Source: an uncultured Bacteroidota bacterium
GTDB lineage: Bacteria > Bacteroidota > Bacteroidia > Bacteroidales > 4484-276
Assembly (NCBI GenBank): GCA_903930725.1
Contig: CAIYZW010000011.1
Span: 1-21,619 of the forward strand
Reading direction: 5' to 3'
Length of the DNA: 21,619 nt
Shown here: in pieces, positions 17,192-21,619 of the stretch
How positions within the stretch are numbered: position 1 is the stretch's first letter
Layout of the letters: every line of letters begins with the position of its first letter
Program-made: the position numbers and the translations under genes
Notes under the pieces: model-generated
Told to the model about the DNA's origin: nothing
Database searches by the model: none
The model's input: only the letters and a program-made list of their open reading frames with translations

Positions 17192-17261
17192 TACCACATT
17201 GTTAATAACTTTCCCCACTTTTTCCCACTCCATCTGCTAAAAAAATGGGCGAAAGCCCCAC
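17192..17261 (-). promoter_or_regulatory. MraZ-box-like repeats upstream of mraZ
   Basis: On the minus strand, GTGGGA (17228-17223) and GTGGGG (17218-17213) give TGGGN-N5-TGGGN, the layout described for E. coli MraZ sites. Weaker copies are GTGGTA (17197-17192) and GTGGGG (17261-17256). The copies are 33, 10 and 21 bases apart, close to whole helical turns, so they would face the same side of the DNA. They sit just upstream of and across the -33 region of the mraZ promoter. Binding by MraZ is inferred. Confidence 0.65.
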
Positions 17262-17263
17262 CA

Positions 17264-17322
17264 ATTAAAGGTTTTAAAGGGACTGAAATGAATCTCATTT
17301 CATCATCAAAAAACCTTTTGAA
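17264..17322. repeat. nested inverted repeat in the divergent control region
   Basis: An outer arm AAAGGTTTT (17267-17275) pairs with AAAACCTTT (17310-17318). An inner arm TGAAATGA (17284-17291) pairs with TCATTTCA (17295-17302) around a 3-base loop. Both have nearly the same centre (about 17293). It lies upstream of both predicted -7 elements, so it is probably not transcribed from either and is more like a protein-binding palindrome than an RNA hairpin. Its binding partner is unknown. Confidence 0.55.
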
Positions 17323-17399
17323 TTCTATCCAACCGGATCAAAATGTCAAATTTCTTTGTTTAATCTTCAATAAAAAAATGCTAATTAGACGATAAAAGC

Positions 17400-17407
17400 T
17401 AATTTTG
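17400..17407 (+). promoter_or_regulatory. -7 promoter element of the rightward acyltransferase operon
   Basis: TAATTTTG matches TAnnTTTG and lies 24 bases before the ATG at 17432. No good TTTG is found at the -33 distance; the nearest, at 17355-17358, is too far upstream. The element is called on the -7 match and position alone. Confidence 0.5.
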
Positions 17408-17431
17408 CATAACGCGCTGCAAAGATAAGTT

Positions 17432-18298
17432 ATGGATAATCAAAAATCAACACCCGGAACAATAGAAATTTCGGAAAATTTTATCAATCTCGAAAAAATT
17501 TTCAAGGATAAAAACCCTAAACTGGCAAAATTATTGCCAAATTTCCTCCTTTCTTACCTCAAAAGAGTTATTCACCAGGATGAGTTAAATGGCGCTATTT
17601 ACCGAAACCGGGAGAAGTTCGGCGCCGAATTTCTTTACGCCATTTTGCACGAATTTGGTGTAATCGTAAAAAGTGTTGGCATCGAAAACCTTCCGGAAAG
17701 TGGTAGGTACATCATTGCCTCTAACCACCCACTTGGAGGCCTCGACGGCATGGCGCTGATGCAGGAAGTAAGCCGTAAAAGAAAGGATTTTTTATTTCCG
17801 GTTAACGACCTGTTGATGAACCTTCCAAACCTGAAAGAGTTATTTATCCCGGTAAACAAACATGGCAGTAATGCCGAAAACATCCGTCTTTTTAACGAAA
17901 CATTTCAGTCGGAGGTTTTATTGTTATATTTTCCGGCTGGTTTGGTATCGCGCAAGCAAAAAGGTAAAATCCTTGACCTGGACTGGAAAAAGACTTTTTT
18001 ATCAAAAGCCATTCAATTTAAACGGGATATTATTCCGGTTCACATTGATGGGCGAAACTCCGATTTTTTTTACAACTTTGCAAACATTAGAAAGTTACTT
18101 AAGGTAAAAGCAAACATCGAAATGCTTTATCTGGTTGATGAAATGTACAAACAAAAAGACAAAACAATAACAATTACTTTCGGAAAGCCAATTCCTTACC
18201 AGACTTTTGGGAAACTTCATTCACCTACTGCCTGGGCTGGCATACTCAAACAAAAAGTTTATGCGCTTGGACGAGGTGAAGATTTTGAAATAGGCTAA
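17432..18298 (+). CDS. PlsC-like acyltransferase (candidate GlsA-type O-acyltransferase)
   Basis: A 288-residue lysophospholipid-type acyltransferase (PF01553-like fold). The acceptor motif is NHPLGGLD (98-105), with five residues between His99 and Asp105 instead of the usual four of HX4D. The FPEG-like motif is FPAG (167-170), with Ala in place of Glu, followed by LVSRKQKGK. I associate both changes with a subfamily next to hemolysin/OlsB-type N-acyltransferases. A partner of that type follows 32 bases downstream. In Bacteroides such a pair (glsB, glsA) makes glycine lipids; the role here is inferred. A 1-acylglycerol-3-phosphate acyltransferase or ornithine-lipid O-acyltransferase remains possible. 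There is no clear membrane span; it is probably membrane-associated. Confidence 0.8.
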   Translation: MDNQKSTPGTIEISENFINLEKIFKDKNPKLAKLLPNFLLSYLKRVIHQDELNGAIYRNREKFGAEFLYAILHEFGVIVKSVGIENLPESGRYIIASNHPLGGLDGMALMQEVSRKRKDFLFPVNDLLMNLPNLKELFIPVNKHGSNAENIRLFNETFQSEVLLLYFPAGLVSRKQKGKILDLDWKKTFLSKAIQFKRDIIPVHIDGRNSDFFYNFANIRKLLKVKANIEMLYLVDEMYKQKDKTITITFGKPIPYQTFGKLHSPTAWAGILKQKVYALGRGEDFEIG

Positions 18299-18330
18299 TA
18301 ATCTTATCGTTATCAATATCATAGTTATTT

Positions 18331-19260
18331 ATGGTTATGGAAGAAATAATACCAAAAATCGAAAGATCGCTTTTACTTAACGAACTCACCGAAAAGACTT
18401 TTGTAAGAAAAACCAATTTTGGGAAAAATCTGATTTACATTGTTGATCATCGAAATGCTCCAAATGTGATGCTGGAATTGGGGCGTCTTCGCGAAATTGC
18501 TTTTCGTGATGCCGGCGGCGGCACAGGAAAAAGTACCGATATTGATAGCTACGACCTGGGCGACAACCCTTTTATGCAGTTGTTGGTTTGGAATCCCGAA
18601 GATCAGGAAATTGTTGGTGGTTACCGCTTTATCCATTGTAAATTCCTCGAAAGAGACGAAACAGGTATTGTAAAAACACCCACTTCAAAGCTTTTCTGGT
18701 ATTCCGAAAATTTCATTCAGGATTATCTTCCTTCGACTATCGAGTTGGGTCGCTCGTTTGTACAGCCGGATTACCAGCCAACCAAAAACATACGAAAAGG
18801 AATGTATTCGCTTGATAACCTGTGGGATGGACTTGGCGCATTAATCACGTTAAACGAAGATGCAAAATATTTTTTTGGCAAAATAACAATGTACAATAAG
18901 GCTGATTTGTTGGCCCGTGAAGCCATTTTGTATTTTCTCGAAAAATTCTTCCCTGATCCTGAAAATCTTGTAAGGCCACATAAACCTGTTCCAAACCAAA
19001 CCGACCCGGCATTCTTCGGGAGTTTGTTTTCTGGTGTAACTTATGACGATAATTATAAAATACTCCAGCAATTTGTGCGGAAACAAAACGAGTCAATCCC
19101 CCCACTTGTCAACGCTTACATGGGCCTTTCGTCGACAATGAAAACTTTTGGAACCTCGGCCAACGAAAGTTTTGGCGAGGTTGAAGAAACGGGCATTCTG
19201 ATTACAATTCCTGATATTTTCAGCAAAAAAAGAGACCGTCACCTTTCCGAAAATCTATGA
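18331..19260 (+). CDS. hemolysin/OlsB-family GNAT N-acyltransferase (candidate GlsB-type)
   Basis: A 309-residue GNAT-fold protein (Acetyltransf_5 type). Conserved parts are LGRLREIAFRDAGGGTG (50-66), followed by DIDSYD, then VGGYRF (95-100), ELGRSFVQPDYQ (138-149) and LDNLWDGLGA (161-170). Family members use acyl-ACP to N-acylate an amino acid. OlsB acts on ornithine; GlsB of Bacteroides makes N-acyl-3-hydroxyacyl glycine (commendamide). With the O-acyltransferase just upstream, a two-step aminolipid pathway is likely, but the amino acid cannot be read from sequence. A second ATG two codons in (18337) is an equally possible start. 32 bases follow the acyltransferase stop. Confidence 0.82.
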   Translation: MVMEEIIPKIERSLLLNELTEKTFVRKTNFGKNLIYIVDHRNAPNVMLELGRLREIAFRDAGGGTGKSTDIDSYDLGDNPFMQLLVWNPEDQEIVGGYRFIHCKFLERDETGIVKTPTSKLFWYSENFIQDYLPSTIELGRSFVQPDYQPTKNIRKGMYSLDNLWDGLGALITLNEDAKYFFGKITMYNKADLLAREAILYFLEKFFPDPENLVRPHKPVPNQTDPAFFGSLFSGVTYDDNYKILQQFVRKQNESIPPLVNAYMGLSSTMKTFGTSANESFGEVEETGILITIPDIFSKKRDRHLSENL

Positions 19261-19262
19261 TA

Positions 19263-19308
19263 AATACTTCATTTCATTGAAGATATTTTTAATTAAAAAT
19301 GGAGTATT
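19263..19308 (+). promoter_or_regulatory. alternative hairpins between the acyltransferase pair and engB
   Basis: AATACTTCA (19263-19271) can pair with TGAAG-a-TATT (19278-19287, one bulged A), which runs into a T-stretch to 19290: a terminator-like hairpin. The same arm, extended to AATACTTCATTT (19263-19274), can instead pair with AAATGGAGTATT (19297-19308): 12 pairs with one T-G wobble and a 22-base loop. The two folds exclude each other, as in an attenuator. The DNA is very AT-rich, so chance is possible. Confidence 0.4.
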
Positions 19309-19320
19309 AAAATAAAAAAT

Positions 19321-19938
19321 ATGCTTATCACCGATGCCCGATTTGTTGTAAGTAACTCAAATTATAAAAGTTGCCCATCTCCGGTAATTCCGGAGTACGC
19401 CTTTATTGGCCGATCAAATGTTGGGAAATCTTCACTCATTAATTCGCTGAGTAACCGCAAAGGGATGGCCAAAACCTCGGTTAGCCCAGGCAAAACCCAA
19501 CTCATCAATCATTTTTTAATTAATGAAGAATGGTATCTTGTTGATCTTCCGGGCTATGGCTATGCTAAAAGATCCAAATCAAGCCGCGAAAAATGGAAAA
19601 AAATGATTGATGATTATTTGATAAACCGCGAAAACCTGGTTTGCACTTTTGTTTTGGTTGATTTGCGGATTCCCCCTCAAAAAAGCGACCGCGAAATTAT
19701 TGACAATTTTGGCGAAAGCCAGTTGCCACTTGGCCTGGTTTTTACGAAATACGATAAGCTTTCGAAAACAGAAGCCGAAAAGAATCTTGATTTCTACAAA
19801 AAAGACCTAAGCAAAAACTGGGAAGATTTGCCTCCAATTTATATTACCTCCTCAAAAACCGGCATGGGCCGGGATGAAATTTTGGATTTTATCGCCCGGA
19901 CAAACCCGGAAGTTTTGCCGTCTCTTCAAAAAAAATAA
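19321..19938 (+). CDS. engB: ribosome biogenesis GTPase EngB (YsxC/YihA)
   Basis: A 205-residue TrmE-Era-EngA-EngB family GTPase needed for late assembly of the large ribosomal subunit. G-motifs: G1 GRSNVGKS (30-37), G2 Thr in SPGKTQ (55-60), G3 DLPGYG (75-80), G4 TKYDK (142-146) and G5 TSSKTG (176-181). The start at 19321 leaves the usual short N-terminal leader before G1. It is 60 bases after the GNAT gene and on the same strand, so it may be co-transcribed, subject to the hairpins in between. The stop codon is built into a terminator stem. Confidence 0.96.
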   Translation: MLITDARFVVSNSNYKSCPSPVIPEYAFIGRSNVGKSSLINSLSNRKGMAKTSVSPGKTQLINHFLINEEWYLVDLPGYGYAKRSKSSREKWKKMIDDYLINRENLVCTFVLVDLRIPPQKSDREIIDNFGESQLPLGLVFTKYDKLSKTEAEKNLDFYKKDLSKNWEDLPPIYITSSKTGMGRDEILDFIARTNPEVLPSLQKK

Positions 19939-19971
19939 CCGGATCAAACAAGGTCTGAACCGGCTATTTTT
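19928..19971. terminator. bidirectional terminator between engB and the biotin carrier gene
   Basis: The arm TAaCCGGaTCA (19936-19946) pairs with TGAaCCGGcTA (19956-19966), with two internal mismatches. TTTTT follows on the plus side (19967-19971). On the minus side the stem is followed by eight T (complement of the A-run 19928-19935). It lies between convergent genes and can serve both. The TAA stop of engB (19936-19938) is part of the stem and the last Lys codons supply the A-run. Confidence 0.75.
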
Positions 19972-19985
19972 CGATTTCGGAAATT

Positions 19986-20312
19986 CTATTCAAATTCGAT
20001 CAGGATTCCGTGGTTAGGCACTGTACTGCCCACATTTACATGAACTTCTTTAATAACCCCATCAATTGGAGCAAGAATAATGTTGTTCATTTTCATAGCT
20101 TCGAGGATAAGTAATTTATCCTGTGCTTTTACTTTTGAGCCTTTCTTGACATAAATTGCCCTGACGGTTCCCGGAATAAAGGCCTTAATAAGTTTAAGAT
20201 TTGGCGGACTGTATGGTTTTTTCTCGGCGTACTTCCTTGTAAAAGTTGTACGGTACCTTACGTCGTCCAACAAAAGTGACCTCATTTGTGATGTTTGATC
20301 GTCTGTTGTCAT
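19986..20312 (-). CDS. biotin carboxyl carrier protein (biotin/lipoyl attachment domain)
   Basis: A 108-residue carrier protein. The C-terminal biotinyl domain (about 43-108) contains EAMKM at 71-75, so Lys74 is the expected biotinylation site. FIPGTV (45-50) and the mirrored APIDGVIKEVHVNVG region frame the barrel. The N-terminal 40 residues are a charged extension rather than the Ala/Pro-rich linker of AccB or oxaloacetate decarboxylase. It follows the carboxyltransferase gene by 28 bases on the same strand, so it probably carries the carboxyl group for that enzyme (propionyl-CoA/acyl-CoA carboxylase or methylmalonyl-CoA decarboxylase). It is the last gene before the terminator. Confidence 0.92.
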   Translation of the reverse strand: MTTDDQTSQMRSLLLDDVRYRTTFTRKYAEKKPYSPPNLKLIKAFIPGTVRAIYVKKGSKVKAQDKLLILEAMKMNNIILAPIDGVIKEVHVNVGSTVPNHGILIEFE

Positions 20313-20340
20313 TATAAAAATATTTTATACGAAAAATTGA

Positions 20341-21619
20341 TTAAAACGGTGGAATTCCATGTTTTTTTGTTGGATGAATTTCGGCTTTATTGCTTGAGAT
20401 TTCGAGCGCATGGCTTAAAAAATGCCTTGTTTCAGAAGGTTCGATTACAGCATCAATGTATCCATAAGCAGCAGCAACATAAGGATTAGCAAACTTTTTC
20501 TTGTACTCTTTAATTTTTTGCTTTCTAACTTCTTCAGGATTTTCGGCGGTAGTAATTTCCTTACGGAAAATAATATTAGCGGCACCTTCGGGTCCCATAA
20601 CAGCGATTTCGGCAGTTGGCCAGGCAAATACAAAATCGGCGCGCAAATGGTGCGAACACATGGCGATGTATCCTCCTCCATAAGCTTTACGCATGATTAA
20701 AGTAATTTTTGGCACAGTAGCTTCAGAATAGGCGTAAAGTATTTTTGCTCCGTGACGGATTACACCGGCATGTTCCTGCTCAACGCCGGGCAAATATCCC
20801 GGAAGGTCAACCAAAGTACACAGCGGAATATTAAAAGCATCGCAATACCTGATGAACCTGGCTGCTTTATCTGATGAATCTACGTCGAGAACTCCTGCCA
20901 GAACAAGTGGTTGGTTAGCAACAAATCCGATAGTCTGACCTTCGAGCCTGGCAAAACCAATTACAATATTTGCTGCAAACATTGCCTGAATTTCGAAAAA
21001 ATCCGAATCGTCAACGATGGCTTTTATTACATCTCTAACATCGTAAGGCTGTTTTGAATCGGGAGGAATGATATCGTCAATTTTGTATTTCCGGGTTTTT
21101 GGTAATTTTTTGGGGAAGGAATCGGCTTTTTTAACATTGTTCCATGGGATAAAACTTACAAGCTGCTTAATCTGGTCGAAACATTCCTGCTCGCTTTCGG
21201 CAAAGAAATGCGCATTACCGGTGATTTCGGCATGTACCCTGGCACCACCGAGTTCTTCCATCGAAATTTCCTCGCCTAAAACGGTTTTAATAACCTCGGG
21301 GCCGGTGATGAACATTTTGGAGATTTTATCAACTACAAACACAAAATCGGTTAGTGCTGGCGAATAAACCGCGCCGCCTGCACAAGGGCCAAGGATAACC
21401 GAAATCTGCGGAATTACGCCAGAAGCCTGTGTGTTTCGATAGAAAATTTCGCCATAACCTGCCAGTGAATTCACACCTTCCTGAATACGGGCACCACCGG
21501 AGTCGTTAATCCCGATGAGTGGCACCTTTAATTTAAGGGCGTGATCCATGATTTTGGTAATTTTCTTGGCGTGCATGTACCCCAATGAGCCTCCGGCGAC
21601 TGTAAAGTCCTGAGCATAA
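20341..21619 (-). CDS. acyl-CoA carboxyltransferase subunit (PccB/MmdA family), N-terminus outside window
   Basis: The frame is open to the right edge: 425 residues are visible and about 90 are missing compared with the usual 510-520. It begins in the conserved YAQDFTVAGGSLGYMHAKKI stretch. NDSGGARIQEG is in the N-terminal crotonase-like half; AYGGGYIAM and WPTAEIAVMGPEGAANIIF are in the C-terminal half. The C-terminus ends KKHGIPPF. The family moves carboxyl groups between biotin and an acyl-CoA: propionyl-CoA carboxylase beta, or the alpha subunit of the sodium-pumping methylmalonyl-CoA decarboxylase. Sequence alone does not separate these. No biotin carboxylase or membrane beta subunit is in the window. 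Confidence 0.93.
   Translation of the reverse strand, partial: YAQDFTVAGGSLGYMHAKKITKIMDHALKLKVPLIGINDSGGARIQEGVNSLAGYGEIFYRNTQASGVIPQISVILGPCAGGAVYSPALTDFVFVVDKISKMFITGPEVIKTVLGEEISMEELGGARVHAEITGNAHFFAESEQECFDQIKQLVSFIPWNNVKKADSFPKKLPKTRKYKIDDIIPPDSKQPYDVRDVIKAIVDDSDFFEIQAMFAANIVIGFARLEGQTIGFVANQPLVLAGVLDVDSSDKAARFIRYCDAFNIPLCTLVDLPGYLPGVEQEHAGVIRHGAKILYAYSEATVPKITLIMRKAYGGGYIAMCSHHLRADFVFAWPTAEIAVMGPEGAANIIFRKEITTAENPEEVRKQKIKEYKKKFANPYVAAAYGYIDAVIEPSETRHFLSHALEISSNKAEIHPTKKHGIPPF

Noticed and set aside
17247..17258. GGGC-GAAA-GCCC hairpin followed on the minus strand by a T-run
   Set aside because: Stem of only four pairs, upstream of both predicted promoters; more likely part of the MraZ-box-like GTGGGG copy than a terminator.
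1..21619. CRISPR arrays, insertion sequences, tRNA or rRNA genes
   Set aside because: No regularly spaced repeats, transposase motifs, terminal repeats or cloverleaf sequences were seen on either strand.

Overview
The window is the division and cell wall (dcw) cluster of a member of the Bacteroidota, with two short flanking blocks. Evidence for the phylum: the gene order mraZ-rsmH-ftsL-ftsI-murE-mraY-murD-ftsW-murG-murC-ftsQ-ftsA-ftsZ-yqeY; a MraY with a long extra loop; an FtsZ with a long linker and a tail after its FtsA-binding peptide; start sites mostly without Shine-Dalgarno sequences; and TAnnTTTG-type -7 promoter elements. The DNA is AT-rich. A Bacteroidales-like anaerobe is plausible, but the sequence does not fix the order.

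Layout. Positions 1-59 hold the first codons (a signal peptide) of a minus-strand gene that leaves the window. Positions 60-885 hold no gene I can support. One or two minus-strand terminator hairpins (886-918 and 990-1009) end the dcw operon. From 17144 down to 1032, fourteen minus-strand genes lie almost without gaps. Many junctions are 4-base stop/start overlaps, 1-base gaps, or longer overlaps (20 and 25 bases). The only sizeable gaps are ftsA-ftsZ (129 bases) and ftsZ-yqeY (56 bases). Positions 17145-17431 are a divergent control region with a -7 element and MraZ-box-like repeats facing mraZ, a nested inverted repeat in the middle, and a second -7 element facing right. On the plus strand follow a PlsC-like acyltransferase, a hemolysin/OlsB-type GNAT acyltransferase and the GTPase EngB. 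The first two resemble the GlsA/GlsB pair that makes glycine lipids in Bacteroides. A terminator that could work in both directions separates engB from a convergent minus-strand pair: a biotin carrier protein and the carboxyltransferase of an acyl-CoA carboxylase or decarboxylase, the latter cut by the right edge.

How the genes work together. MurC, MurD and MurE build the UDP-MurNAc-peptide (the DNPR motif in MurE indicates meso-diaminopimelate). MraY and MurG make lipid I and lipid II. FtsW polymerises the glycan and the FtsI-type PBP crosslinks it. FtsL, FtsQ, FtsA and FtsZ place and drive this machinery at midcell. MraZ is the likely regulator of its own operon, and RsmH methylates 16S rRNA. 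murF, murB and ddl are not in the window. Most of the window is a well-known system. The points most worth a second look are the divergent control region, the candidate aminolipid pair, the FtsZ C-terminus and the hairpins around engB.
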